Notes: generated by a model not told the origin, from the sequence alone. A stretch of DNA of 22,700 nt from Halobacteriales archaeon (GCA_007118075.1 SKSH01000011.1:1-22700), one strand, 5' to 3'. Positions 6,857 to 15,051 are shown, counted from the stretch's first letter. Made by a program: numbers and translations.

Positions 6857-8265
6857 TCCCGCTGACGCTTACGGTGGCGACGGTAATGGTACGCGATCAC
6901 CGCAACCGCTGTAAGGGCAATTACCGTCGTCCCCAACGACAGATCACCACCGAGAACGGATGTCTCAGGGAGCCGGTGCCACATGTCCAGATCACGGCCG
7001 GTTAGTATCCGGCCAAGGGTCACACCGATGAGGACGATCGGCACGAAGACCGCGACCAGAAGCCGGAGTAGCCGACTCGGTAATTGTATCTCGAATGCCT
7101 CACGGTCTTGTACCCACGCGAAGACAAGTACCAGCAATACGGCCCCGATCGGCAAGGCGAACGTCCCGACGGTGGTATCGATCACATCGAGGACGGGTCG
7201 ACCGGCCACATCGAAGCCGATCGAGCTGTAACTCAGTGCCGAGGGGAACCCGAGCAACAGGACCAATCCCGTCACAACGGTCGCCGCCCGTCGGCGACTC
7301 ATATCGAACCGTCGCATCGAGGCAGCGACACCCACCTCGAGCATCGACACCGAGGGTGCGAGGGCCGCGACAAACAAGAGCGCGAAGAAAGCCGGTGCGA
7401 CCAACCAACCGATACCCATCGCCTCGAAGCCGGTCGGAAGGGACTCGAACGCCAGCTCTGTCCCGATCGTCGGTTCGATCCCATGGGTGAAGACCACGGT
7501 GAAGATGAAGATGCCCGCGAGGAGGGCCACCATGAGGTCGGCGATTGCGATGGTCACCGCCGATTGGGTCAGTCTGGTGCCGGCATCCATGTAGCTCCCG
7601 TAGGTAAGCATGATACCCATCCCCACCGAGAAGGAGAAGAACACCTGACCGAAAGCCGCCGACCAGATGAACGGATCGCCGAGTGCACTCATATCAGGGG
7701 TGAAGAAGTACTCGAGACCCTCTCGAAAGCCATCAAGCGTGATCGCGTAGATGGCCAGTCCGGCGATGATGACGAATGCCAGTGGAACCACCACCCGTGC
7801 CATCCGCTCGATACCATCGACAACACCGAGTGAAACAATCACTCCCACCAGCAGGGCGATGAGGACGAACAGGACAATGGGCCACACCGTATCGGTCAAT
7901 CCATCGAACGTGATGTCGGCACCGACGACGTTTGCGGCGAGGAAGGCGAATACCCAGCCGGCGATGACGAGGTAATAACTCAACACCGCTAGAACTGACA
8001 CCGAGACGACCCAACCAACCCACTCCACCCGGTTGCCGATCTGCCGACATGCGCTGACCACATCTGCCCGCAGTGATCGACCGACAGAGAGCTCGAAGAT
8101 TAATAAGGGTACGGCGAGGCCGAAGGCGGCGATGAGATAGGGTAACAGGTATGCCCCACCGCCGTTCTGACCGACGACCGCCGGGAATCGCCAGATGTTT
8201 CCCAACCCGACCGCGGCACCGACCGCCGCGAGGATGAACCCGACCCTGGATGTCCAGCGCTCCAT
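6853..8265 (-). CDS. NSS/SNF (SLC6) family sodium-dependent transporter
   Basis: 470 residues with 11-12 hydrophobic segments. The N-terminus, SRVGFILAAVGAAVGLGNIWRFP followed by NGGGAY, is the signature of the neurotransmitter:sodium symporter family, where the unwound first helix binds Na+ and substrate. Prokaryotic members import amino acids or related small amines with Na+; the substrate here is not readable from sequence. The ATG at 8265 starts with MERWTSR as in homologues; a longer frame reaching 8337 has a non-hydrophobic, unlikely extension. Ends in a shared CTAG with the convergent small membrane protein gene. Confidence 0.9.
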   Translation of the reverse strand: MERWTSRVGFILAAVGAAVGLGNIWRFPAVVGQNGGGAYLLPYLIAAFGLAVPLLIFELSVGRSLRADVVSACRQIGNRVEWVGWVVSVSVLAVLSYYLVIAGWVFAFLAANVVGADITFDGLTDTVWPIVLFVLIALLVGVIVSLGVVDGIERMARVVVPLAFVIIAGLAIYAITLDGFREGLEYFFTPDMSALGDPFIWSAAFGQVFFSFSVGMGIMLTYGSYMDAGTRLTQSAVTIAIADLMVALLAGIFIFTVVFTHGIEPTIGTELAFESLPTGFEAMGIGWLVAPAFFALLFVAALAPSVSMLEVGVAASMRRFDMSRRRAATVVTGLVLLLGFPSALSYSSIGFDVAGRPVLDVIDTTVGTFALPIGAVLLVLVFAWVQDREAFEIQLPSRLLRLLVAVFVPIVLIGVTLGRILTGRDLDMWHRLPETSVLGGDLSLGTTVIALTAVAVIAYHYRRHRKRQRD

Positions 8266-8323
8266 GACGTTGCCATTGGGATGGATTGGCTTCGTTTTGG
8301 TGGTTGGGCGGCAGAGACAACGG

Positions 8324-8330
8324 CTTTTAG
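8324..8330 (+). promoter_or_regulatory. Putative TATA box of the beta-propeller lipoprotein gene
   Basis: CTTTTAG centred 30 bases before the ATG at 8357, consistent with a leaderless transcript. Confidence 0.4.
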
Positions 8331-8356
8331 CATCCACCCGCTAGGCGGCTTCGACG

Positions 8357-9571
8357 ATGGGTATGCTCAGCCGGCGGCGGTTCATGGCGACAACCGGGAT
8401 CGGACTCACCCTAGGTGCGGCCGGTTGTCTCGAAGCGGCCAGGCGTACGGAGTGGCCTGCCTTCCGCCGCGCTGGCGATAACAGTGCGAGTACCCGCGAG
8501 CACCCAGGGTCCGAGCTCGAGGTCGGTTGGGAGCTCGATCTACACGAGCTCTTCGCGAGTGAGGGGGCAACCATCAATGTCGGCTCACCGATCGGCGATA
8601 CCGACACGGTCTATCTCAACGGCCGGTTCGAGTACGACGGCGATCCGATCACGGCGGTCGCCTCGGTGAATGTTGCCGACGGTTCGGTGAACTGGACGCG
8701 CCAGACGGTCACCGGATCACCGATAGATGCGGATGCGTTGACACAGCCGGCGGTCCTCTGGGATGAATTGATCTTGGCGACCGGCGGACAGGAGGCGATC
8801 GCTCTCGAACGCGATGACGGATTCACCCCATTCACGATCGACCTCCCATGGCTGCCGACGACCACCGCTGGTGGCGATCGTGCGCTTGTTGCGTTTGCGA
8901 CCGATGAGGCCATCGCCATGCTCGATCTCGATGAGGACCAGGCGGTCAGGTGGACCCACTCGTTTGAAGCAGGGCAGATTCCAGCTATCAGCCCGTTGAC
9001 CGTCCTCGAGGATAGCATCTACATCACAATCGAGGATCGTCTGATCCGGTTTCGTCGTGGTGATGGCGAACAGGTCCATGACATCGCGCTCCTCCAAGGT
9101 TCATCCGTCGAGAGTACGCCACCACTTGTCGACGGATACCACCTCTTCGTGCGGTTGCACCATGGCGATGGTGTGGAGGAACTCATCGCGAGGACCAGAG
9201 ATGATCTCGAGGAGAAGTGGCGTATCGAGTTAGGCAACGGTGCGGTCGATACGCGAGCACTTCCAGCCTACCGGAGCGGCCGGCTATACGCAGCACACGG
9301 TGGGACGCTCATTGCAGTTCAAGTCGGCAACGGAGACATCCCCTTCGAGACCGAGGTCGAGATCGAGGCACCATATCCGACCATCGGGGGCGATTCAGTC
9401 TACCTGCTCGGTGCGGACGACCTCGTCATCGTCGACCGACATGCGGGCGATATCACCGATGTAGTCGAACTTCCGGGAGAAGCTGGTCCATCCCCACAGG
9501 AGGCACTTCCGAGGAATGACGCCCTCATCGTGGTACGACAGGACAGGGTACTCGGGTTGCAACCTCCGTAA
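8357..9571 (+). CDS. Tat-exported lipoprotein with PQQ-like beta-propeller
   Basis: 404 residues. The N-terminus has a twin-arginine signal SRRRFMATTG followed by a hydrophobic stretch and a lipobox LGAAGC, so Cys24 would be lipid-modified and the protein held on the outer face of the membrane, typical of haloarchaea. The rest is a run of beta-strand repeats with blade-like phrases such as VASVNVADGSVNWT, ARTRDDLEEKWRIEL and VIVDRHAGDI, as in PQQ-like (YVTN/WD-type) propellers. No quinoprotein dehydrogenase catalytic motif is seen, so a binding or scaffold role is more likely than enzyme activity. The start may be the ATG at 8357 or at 8363. Confidence 0.8.
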   Translation: MGMLSRRRFMATTGIGLTLGAAGCLEAARRTEWPAFRRAGDNSASTREHPGSELEVGWELDLHELFASEGATINVGSPIGDTDTVYLNGRFEYDGDPITAVASVNVADGSVNWTRQTVTGSPIDADALTQPAVLWDELILATGGQEAIALERDDGFTPFTIDLPWLPTTTAGGDRALVAFATDEAIAMLDLDEDQAVRWTHSFEAGQIPAISPLTVLEDSIYITIEDRLIRFRRGDGEQVHDIALLQGSSVESTPPLVDGYHLFVRLHHGDGVEELIARTRDDLEEKWRIELGNGAVDTRALPAYRSGRLYAAHGGTLIAVQVGNGDIPFETEVEIEAPYPTIGGDSVYLLGADDLVIVDRHAGDITDVVELPGEAGPSPQEALPRNDALIVVRQDRVLGLQPP

Positions 9572-9588
9572 AAGGAGTCGTTCCTCCT
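9570..9588 (-). terminator. Hairpin plus T-run at the end of the YlbF-like gene
   Basis: AGGAG (9573-9577) pairs with CTCCT (9584-9588) around a 6-base loop; on the minus strand the stem is followed by TTTT. It overlaps the stop codon of the YlbF-like gene and sits between two convergent genes. The stem is short, so this is a weak call. Confidence 0.35.
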
Positions 9589-9971
9589 CAGTCGTTACAG
9601 CAGCCGCCGGCCTGACCGGCGAAGTCGATATCGAGCTGTGACGAGATCGCATCATTCACCGTGGCGAGGCGATCGTCAAGCTTCGACTGTGCCTCGAGGT
9701 ACTCCTCCATGACCGGGAGCGCATGCAACCCCGTCTGGAGCTCCTTGAGTTCCATGATGTCGTCCTGAGTCGCCTCCCCGAGCTGGCGGGCGATCATGAA
9801 CTGCTCGCGGGCATCCTCGAACGCCTCGATGCGTGTCTGTGCCTCGGTAGAGGTCTCAACCGCTCGTTCGGCCTCCCTGTATGAATCGTATTCGGGCAAT
9901 TCGGCGATGGCAGCTCCTAGCTCGGCGCCAAGTGCCTCGATGTTCTCGGCGTATTCCGCCTCACCTGACAT
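9588..9971 (-). CDS. YlbF/YmcA-family protein with C-terminal Cys pair
   Basis: 127 residues, almost wholly alpha-helical and rich in Glu/Ala. The central part (about 25-110) has the two-helix YlbF/YmcA pattern, including FMIARQLGEATQDDIMELKEL and PVMEEYLEAQ-type wording. In Bacillus the family acts with RNase Y in mRNA maturation; the archaeal role is unknown. The protein ends FAGQAGGCCND with adjacent Cys124 and Cys125, a tail I associate with haloarchaeal members and a possible metal or Fe-S ligand. It starts at ATG 9971 and is divergent from dph2. Confidence 0.8.
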   Translation of the reverse strand: MSGEAEYAENIEALGAELGAAIAELPEYDSYREAERAVETSTEAQTRIEAFEDAREQFMIARQLGEATQDDIMELKELQTGLHALPVMEEYLEAQSKLDDRLATVNDAISSQLDIDFAGQAGGCCND

Positions 9972-10026
9972 GGTCGAGGGGTTGTAATCGAGGATGCTTC
10001 AACCCTCCGGGCGTCGAACGCGGCCG

Positions 10027-10032
10027 TTTTAC
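10027..10032 (+). promoter_or_regulatory. Putative TATA box of dph2
   Basis: TTTTAC centred about 28 bases before the ATG at 10057. It supports that start over an upstream in-frame codon at 9994, which would place the box inside the coding region. Confidence 0.45.
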
Positions 10033-10056
10033 GCCCGCATCACCGTAGGTCTGCCA

Positions 10057-11094
10057 ATGAGCGAACCTGACGGACGGACCCCCGGTGATCTCACCCGGAC
10101 CGGGATGGCCCTGAAGCACGATCGCGAGTGGGATTACGAACTCGATCGGATCAAGGAAGCGGTCGAAGCGCATGATGCGACGTTCGTCGGCTTGCAGTTT
10201 CCCGAGGGCCTCAAGCGCCGTTCGACCGCGGTTGCGGCCGATCTCGAGCAATTGTTCGATGATGACATCACCATCGCCATCTCCGGTGAACCATGTTATG
10301 GGGCATGTGACCTCGACTTGGATCTCCTTCGCCGATCAGACGTCTTCGTTCACTTCGGCCACAGTCCGATGAAGGAATCCGATAAGATCGTCTATATCCC
10401 CTTGTTCTCCAATGTCGAAATCGAACCGATCATCGAAAGCGCCATCGAGGAGCTCTCTGGGCCGGATGTGGCACTCGTGACGACCGCCCAGCACATGAAC
10501 CGCTTTGAGGAGATGGTCGATCAACTCGAGGATGCAGGTTTTCGCGTGCACACCCGTCGTGGTGATGAACGCCTCACCCATACGGGTCAGGTCCTCGGTT
10601 GCAATTACGAGAGTGCTGATGTCCCCGCACCGGAGGTGCTCTACGTCGGTGGGGGTAAGTTCCACCCACTCGGGCTCGCGATGGATCACCCTGAAAAGGA
10701 GGTCATCATCGCCGATCCGGTCAACAATCTCGTGGAGGTGGCCGATCCCGAGCCATTCCTGCGACAGCGATATGCTACGGTCCATGCTGCGATGGATGCC
10801 GAGTCATGGGGGGTCATCCTGTGTACGAAGATCGGGCAACGTCGATGGGACATCGCCAACGAGATCGTCAAACGCAATGAGAACGCCCATCTCATCACGT
10901 TGAATGAGATCACGCCCGATCGGATGCAGCACTTCAATGTCGATGCGTTCGTCAACACCGGCTGTCCTCGGATCACGACCGATGATGGCCCTCGATTCCC
11001 GAAACCGCTGCTCACCCCCGGTGAATACGAGATCGCCATCGGCAATCGAGACCTCGCCGAGTTGCAGTTCGATACCTTCCACGGCACCTGGTGA
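10057..11094 (+). CDS. dph2: Diphthamide synthesis enzyme Dph2 (2-(3-amino-3-carboxypropyl)histidine synthase)
   Basis: 345 residues. Archaeal Dph2 is a radical-type [4Fe-4S] enzyme that moves the aminocarboxypropyl group of S-adenosylmethionine onto a histidine of elongation factor 2, the first step of diphthamide synthesis. The conserved Cys ligands are visible: Cys84 in EPCYGACD (with Cys80 beside it), Cys182 in LGCNYES and Cys303 in NTGCPRI. FVGLQFPEGLKRRS near 43-56 is also typical. The start at 10057 is chosen from the family N-terminus and the TATA-like box. The SerK-like and METTL5-like genes follow on the same strand, the latter also linked to the translation machinery. Confidence 0.93.
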   Translation: MSEPDGRTPGDLTRTGMALKHDREWDYELDRIKEAVEAHDATFVGLQFPEGLKRRSTAVAADLEQLFDDDITIAISGEPCYGACDLDLDLLRRSDVFVHFGHSPMKESDKIVYIPLFSNVEIEPIIESAIEELSGPDVALVTTAQHMNRFEEMVDQLEDAGFRVHTRRGDERLTHTGQVLGCNYESADVPAPEVLYVGGGKFHPLGLAMDHPEKEVIIADPVNNLVEVADPEPFLRQRYATVHAAMDAESWGVILCTKIGQRRWDIANEIVKRNENAHLITLNEITPDRMQHFNVDAFVNTGCPRITTDDGPRFPKPLLTPGEYEIAIGNRDLAELQFDTFHGTW

Positions 11095-11158
11095 GTCACT
11101 AATCGAGGAGGACGATGAGGCTAAGTCCCCCAGCGGAGTCTGAGCAAATGGACGGCGC

Positions 11159-11977
11159 GTGCCATACGAGATACCGAACACCGCGATCGACATCGAGCTA
11201 GCCGTAGAATCACTCGACCGGCTTTACCTTCACGAGCATGTGGTCACTGAACACCAGGAACGACTCGCGAGTGCCATCGAGACCGATGGTACCCTTCTCG
11301 ATCCGATCATCATCGACCGGACGAGTGGTGTCGTTCTCGATGGCATGCATCGGTTGACCTCGCTTGCACAGCTGGGATACACCTCGATCCCGACCGCCAG
11401 GGTCGAGTATGACGATCCACAGATCGCCGTGGAACGTTGGGTGAAGCTCTATGATGCAACGGCCTCGACGGTGATTTCAACGGCGTGTGACACCGCAGGG
11501 ATCGATATCATCGAAGCACCACCTACCGAGGGAGATCCGCGTCCAGAACTCTATCTTAGTGGTGATCGATACCTGATCGATGTCCCACTGAACCCAACTG
11601 CAACCTACTGTGATCGGATGCACACGCTCTTTTCGATGCTACTCGACCGCGGTCACGATCCAACGCTCATCGCTGATTCCAACCTCGAATGGACTGGCGT
11701 TGCCGACGCAGTTGCGATCGTCCAACCGGTCATCGACAAGGAACTCGTGGTGGCAACCGCCACACGTGGGATCCGATTCCCACCGAACACCAGCCGTCAC
11801 ATCATTCCCACCCGACCGGTCGGTGTGAACGTACCACTCAAGTTTCTCTCCGAAGATCACGAGACCGCTGACCAGCTACTGACCGATTTTCTCCTCGACC
11901 GAACGATCCGGGCGATCGATCGAGGTGACGTCCATGATGGCCGCGTCTACGATGAGACCCTTATCACCTTCGAGTAG
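11159..11977 (+). CDS. ParB-fold protein, candidate free L-serine kinase (SerK/SbnI-like)
   Basis: 272 residues starting at GTG 11159 (no ATG in frame). The N-terminal ~90 residues have the ParB/sulfiredoxin-like fold signature: LYLHEHVVTEHQERLASAI, then DPIIIDRTSGVVLDGMHRL. In archaeal SerK (ADP-dependent serine kinase of Thermococcus) and SbnI, a Glu in the first segment and the DGxHR motif are catalytic; Glu26 and Asp62-Gly-Met-His-Arg fit those places. The reaction would make O-phospho-L-serine. The C-terminal part (about 110-272) has PTATYCDRMH, RFPPNTSRHIIPTRP and VPLKFL, matching archaeal homologues as I recall them. A pure ParB DNA-binding role is unlikely because there is no helix-turn-helix domain. 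The kinase assignment is by family and unproven here. Confidence 0.75.
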   Translation: MPYEIPNTAIDIELAVESLDRLYLHEHVVTEHQERLASAIETDGTLLDPIIIDRTSGVVLDGMHRLTSLAQLGYTSIPTARVEYDDPQIAVERWVKLYDATASTVISTACDTAGIDIIEAPPTEGDPRPELYLSGDRYLIDVPLNPTATYCDRMHTLFSMLLDRGHDPTLIADSNLEWTGVADAVAIVQPVIDKELVVATATRGIRFPPNTSRHIIPTRPVGVNVPLKFLSEDHETADQLLTDFLLDRTIRAIDRGDVHDGRVYDETLITFE

Positions 11978-12045
11978 TACCAGCTAGCGAGCGTCGCAAG
12001 TCGCAATTGGCATACGGATCGAAGCTCCCACTAGGGGCAACAGCC

Positions 12046-12654
12046 ATGCCTCGTCGCAGGGAGCTCGAGCGACAACTAACCCAACTTGAGGGTTTCATCG
12101 AACCCTCGGCCTCGCTCGAGCAATACTCGACCACACCGGAGATCGCGGCCAGCCTCATCCACACCGCCGCGTTACGCGGTGATCTTGACCGGCCGGTCAT
12201 CGATCTCGGGACTGGGACGGGAATCCTCGCCATCGCGAGTTCGATGATGGGTGCTGCACCGGTCATCGGAGTCGATATCGATCCCCAGGCAATCGAGGTG
12301 GCAACGCACAATGCAAAGGAGGTCGAGGTGGATTTCGTCATCGGCAATATCGCTCAACATCCACTCTGTCCCGACCGCAAGGTGACGGTCGTGATGAATC
12401 CACCATTCGGTGCCCAACGACCGGGTGCCGATCGACCGTTCCTCGAGGTTGCGTCATCGATCGCAAGCGTCTCATACTCCATTCATAATGCCGAGAGTGA
12501 TGAGTTCGTCAGGGCATTCGCGGCCGAACGTGGGGGAGAGCTGACCGATGCGTTCGCTCTCGAATTAGAACTTCCCGCCCAGTTCGAATTCCATGACCGT
12601 CCCATCGAGTCGATCGAGGCAGAGGCCTATCGGATCGACTGGCATCGTCACTGA
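12046..12654 (+). CDS. METTL5-type N6-adenine RNA methyltransferase
   Basis: 202 residues. Rossmann methyltransferase with SAM-binding motif DLGTGTG at 53-59, an acidic loop GVDIDPQAIEVA after strand 2, and the N6-adenine motif NPPFGAQ at 118-124. The N-terminal part, RRRELERQLTQLEGF followed by LEQYSTTPEIAASLIH, matches the archaeal/eukaryotic METTL5 group; human METTL5 with TRMT112 makes one m6A in 18S rRNA. An rRNA target is therefore likely but inferred. ATG 12046 matches the family start; an upstream TTG at 12007 gives an unlikely extension. The last 7 bases overlap the convergent rhomboid gene. Confidence 0.88.
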   Translation: MPRRRELERQLTQLEGFIEPSASLEQYSTTPEIAASLIHTAALRGDLDRPVIDLGTGTGILAIASSMMGAAPVIGVDIDPQAIEVATHNAKEVEVDFVIGNIAQHPLCPDRKVTVVMNPPFGAQRPGADRPFLEVASSIASVSYSIHNAESDEFVRAFAAERGGELTDAFALELELPAQFEFHDRPIESIEAEAYRIDWHRH

Positions 12655-14258
12655 CTCCGGGTCGCAATCCGAACCTCGGTGCCATCCATTTGCGCATACA
12701 GAACGCGATCGTCGTGCTCAAGCGTGAGATCACCGACGGTGACGGTCTCGCCATCACGAGGGAGTGGGACCGTATCGATCGTCTCGTTGTCGTGCTTGAC
12801 GATCGCCTGGAACGTCCCATCCACAGAGGCGATGGTGACCGTGTGGTTCGAGATGCGGACATCAGCGGTCGATCGGTCGGATTCGAACCCGAGGACACGC
12901 TCGTCTGGGCCTTCCAACCACACCTGATACACAGAGGCATTACCGAGGACGCTCCAAGCCGGTCGAGTTGCACTGACCTCGACTCTGGAGGCGATATCGC
13001 CGAGGACGACCGTCGCAGAGCCGCGATCGGCAAGTCGCTGTGCGGAGACCGCCCGTGTCCAGAGGTCACGGTCCTCGCTGTAGACGATCACGCCACTGGT
13101 GCGCACCTCCCCGAGCCCGCCGATATCGATATCTCCGACGGCCACCATCCGATTGACGATATTCTCCGCATAGATGACCCGGTAGTCATCCACTTCGATG
13201 CCCGGTCGCTCATCTGCCTCACCGATATCGGTCGTGACGAGGTTGACGGCCACCGCTGGGCCGATCATGAACGCCAACGAGAGGGCCACCACGGCGACGG
13301 CCACCTGTCTCGCGGAGAGATCGAAGCGGATCGGGCGATCGCTGCCGACGGCAGCGAAGGTCACCAATACCGCCAAGGCGATCACCAACAGGATACCGAG
13401 CCCCTGCAGCAAGACCCACTGGTCGGTCCCCTCGAACCAGTAGACGGCCCAGAGACCCCGATCCATCGCGAAGAAGAACACCCCGGCGAAGATCCGCCAT
13501 GGGGCGGGAAGCGTTCCGCGACGTCGAAAGAGGTAGATCCCGAGCAACGCCCCGAGGATGAAACCGATGGCATGCCCTTGGATGGCGATCTCCGCCCACC
13601 AGGGTGGTGCCGGGCCGGTCTCGATGAATCCACGGGTGATCGTCGGATCTGATATCGCGTTGTAGATCCGTCGCAGGGCGAACAGCCCAAAGAGCCCAAG
13701 GACGGTTGTGAGCGGATACCGAATCACCGCGAACCCAGCGAACGCGAACACCACGCCCGAGAAGCCGATGACCGGCCCGATCGAGAACAGTGCCGTGAAC
13801 AACCCGATGGCGACGATCGCGATCGGCATGATGACGAATGCACGGACATAGGGGTTGGTGCGCCAGGAGGCGAAGCTCACCGAACCACGGCGCTGTGGAT
13901 AGTGGCTGAAGGCGTACTCGGCGATGAAACCAAGCACGATCGTCGCGGTTACATTGGAGTACATGTGGGAGAATCCACTGTGCGCGAATCCCGCGGTGAG
14001 CCAGCCCGTCGGGTAGGTGTACGACCACGATTGGAACGGGATGACGACCGGGTTGAACCGATCCTCGAGACCGCTTTGCACGAAGAAGTAGACGATGAGG
14101 ACGAGGGTGATGCCGATGACCGTCCCCCAGGGGATACCGAAGAGGAGACGAGATCGCAACTGGTCGGGGGCTGATCTGACCGACCGATCCATACGTGCCA
14201 ACAGCAACCCTGTCACCACGAGGACGGCGACGGTCAGCGCGAGGAAGAACCGATCCAT
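12648..14258 (-). CDS. Rhomboid-family intramembrane serine protease
   Basis: 536 residues with a membrane core (to about 330) and a long C-terminal soluble region rich in beta-strands (about 340-536). The rhomboid catalytic dyad is visible as Ser167 in GFSGVVFAFAG and His229 in GHAIGF, with an upstream FAHSGFSHMYSN (His98/Asn102) forming the oxyanion side. The family cuts single-pass membrane proteins inside the bilayer. The C-terminal domain would be outside the cell if the last helix ends near 345, and may help choose substrates (inference). A CTTTAG box lies 28 bases before the ATG at 14258. Divergent from rpoL and overlapping METTL5 by 7 bases at its 3' end. Confidence 0.88.
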   Translation of the reverse strand: MDRFFLALTVAVLVVTGLLLARMDRSVRSAPDQLRSRLLFGIPWGTVIGITLVLIVYFFVQSGLEDRFNPVVIPFQSWSYTYPTGWLTAGFAHSGFSHMYSNVTATIVLGFIAEYAFSHYPQRRGSVSFASWRTNPYVRAFVIMPIAIVAIGLFTALFSIGPVIGFSGVVFAFAGFAVIRYPLTTVLGLFGLFALRRIYNAISDPTITRGFIETGPAPPWWAEIAIQGHAIGFILGALLGIYLFRRRGTLPAPWRIFAGVFFFAMDRGLWAVYWFEGTDQWVLLQGLGILLVIALAVLVTFAAVGSDRPIRFDLSARQVAVAVVALSLAFMIGPAVAVNLVTTDIGEADERPGIEVDDYRVIYAENIVNRMVAVGDIDIGGLGEVRTSGVIVYSEDRDLWTRAVSAQRLADRGSATVVLGDIASRVEVSATRPAWSVLGNASVYQVWLEGPDERVLGFESDRSTADVRISNHTVTIASVDGTFQAIVKHDNETIDTVPLPRDGETVTVGDLTLEHDDRVLYAQMDGTEVRIATRSQ

Positions 14259-14281
14259 CGTCAGTGGGTTTGGAGAGCCAC

Positions 14282-14289
14282 CCTAAAGG
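14282..14289 (-). promoter_or_regulatory. Putative TATA box of the rhomboid gene (CCTTTAGG)
   Basis: The minus strand reads CCTTTAGG, centred about 28 bases before the ATG at 14258. The octamer is CCTAAAGG on the plus strand but lies too far from rpoL (over 50 bases) to be its usual box. Confidence 0.4.
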
Positions 14290-14344
14290 CATTACCACCA
14301 CGCGAAGGAAAGCTACTTGCCGAGCCATCCCTCTTGCAATGCGT

Positions 14345-14626
14345 ATGGACCTGCGGGTACTGGATCGAAGCGACGACACCCTCACCATCGAGATCGGTGG
14401 GGAAGACCACACGTTCATGAACGCGCTCAAGGGGAGTCTCCTCGAGCTCGACTCGGTCGTCGCGGCGACATACGACGTAAACCCCGAACAGTCCGGTGGT
14501 CAGACCGACCCGGTCTTGACGCTCAAGACCGATGGTGCTGATCCACTCGAGACGCTCGCCACAGCGACCGCCGCGGTCGGTGACAAGAGCGAGGCATTCG
14601 CTGCGGCTTACGAGGCCGCACGCTGA
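14345..14626 (+). CDS. rpoL: DNA-directed RNA polymerase subunit L (Rpo11)
   Basis: 93 residues from ATG 14345 (an ATG two codons earlier, 14339, is equally readable). GGEDHTFMNALKGSLLE followed by ATYDVNPEQSGGQTDP is the signature of archaeal subunit L, which pairs with subunit D in the polymerase assembly platform, equivalent to Rpb11 or the alpha N-terminal domain. Length is normal for the family. The stop TGA overlaps a GAGGTGA ribosome site that serves the next small gene, so the two are likely one transcript. Confidence 0.95.
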   Translation: MDLRVLDRSDDTLTIEIGGEDHTFMNALKGSLLELDSVVAATYDVNPEQSGGQTDPVLTLKTDGADPLETLATATAAVGDKSEAFAAAYEAAR

Positions 14627-14631
14627 GGTGA
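14625..14631 (+). promoter_or_regulatory. Shine-Dalgarno GAGGTGA before the 46-residue gene
   Basis: GAGGTGA matches the 3' end of archaeal 16S rRNA over seven bases, lies 6 bases before the ATG at 14638 and overlaps the rpoL stop. It is the main evidence that the short frame downstream is translated. Confidence 0.6.
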
Positions 14632-14637
14632 AATAGG

Positions 14638-14778
14638 ATGGCAGACGATACCACCACGGAGGACGGCCGACAGACCGCCCCACAGGGACCGTTCACGCTG
14701 GCACAGGTCCGTGTCGGGATTCTCATCTTCATCCTCGGAGCCATCATCGTCGGTGGCATCCCGCTCGTACTGCTCTAG
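14638..14778 (+). CDS. Small single-span membrane protein, 46 residues (possibly DUF7550)
   Basis: ATG 14638 to TAG 14776-14778. The first ~20 residues are polar (DDTTTEDGRQTAPQGP), then FTLAQVRVGILIFILGA begins one hydrophobic segment that runs to the C-terminus IPLVLL. A good ribosome site overlaps the rpoL stop 12 bases upstream. The pattern 'polar head, FTxxQVxVG, single helix ending GIPL' resembles short haloarchaeal proteins labelled DUF7550, an attribution from memory. Function unknown; its place behind rpoL suggests constitutive expression. Confidence 0.7.
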   Translation: MADDTTTEDGRQTAPQGPFTLAQVRVGILIFILGAIIVGGIPLVLL

Positions 14779-14813
14779 GCGGTGTGCGATCGGCGACGAG
14801 GAGCGCTTCGTGT

Positions 14814-15029
14814 TCAGAAGACGTACTCGTCGTCGTGATCCATCATTCCCTCGCCCTCGAGGCCGACCTCCTGCTCTTGGACGCGGCCACCACCGGACTC
14901 GTATGCTCTGATCCCTGCTGAGATCAACGCCTCGAATGCTTCCTCCCGGTTGACGAACTCTCCGCGGTCGATGAGCCGCGTGATTCGCATTTCCAGGTGT
15001 TCTGGGAGGTTTATCTCTACTTTTGGCAT
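14814..15029 (-). CDS. Small ribbon-helix-helix (CopG-like) regulator
   Basis: 71 residues from ATG 15029. MPKVEINLPEHLEMRITRLIDRGEF is the RHH pattern: a short beta-strand (KVEINLP) that would insert in the DNA major groove, then helix 1, then NREEAFEALISAGI as helix 2. The tail ends MMDHDDEYVF, an acidic end I recognise from a conserved haloarchaeal group (DUF7120-like, from memory). Dimeric DNA binding is the expected role; targets unknown. It is divergent from menF with 71 bases between starts, so autoregulation or control of the men operon is possible but unproven. Confidence 0.85.
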   Translation of the reverse strand: MPKVEINLPEHLEMRITRLIDRGEFVNREEAFEALISAGIRAYESGGGRVQEQEVGLEGEGMMDHDDEYVF

Positions 15030-15051
15030 CTGATGGGTTGGCCTATCAGGG

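Noticed and set aside
7084..7833. A 249-codon plus-strand frame opposite the NSS transporter gene
   Set aside because: Antisense to a transporter with the full NSS signature; the translation is a His/Gly/Asp-rich shadow.
6853..8337. A longer NSS transporter starting at 8337
   Set aside because: The extra 24 residues are polar with several Cys and Lys residues and precede the normal family start MERWTSR at 8265.
11159..11977. A plasmid partition ParB gene, implying a plasmid or integrated element
   Set aside because: It lacks the helix-turn-helix domain, has no parA neighbour and sits between two core translation-related genes; the C-terminal half fits SerK-like proteins better.
13219..14430. 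A 403-codon minus-strand open frame within the rhomboid region
   Set aside because: It lies in another frame of the rhomboid gene, is Arg/His-rich and runs past the gene's start into the rpoL region; no motif is recognisable.
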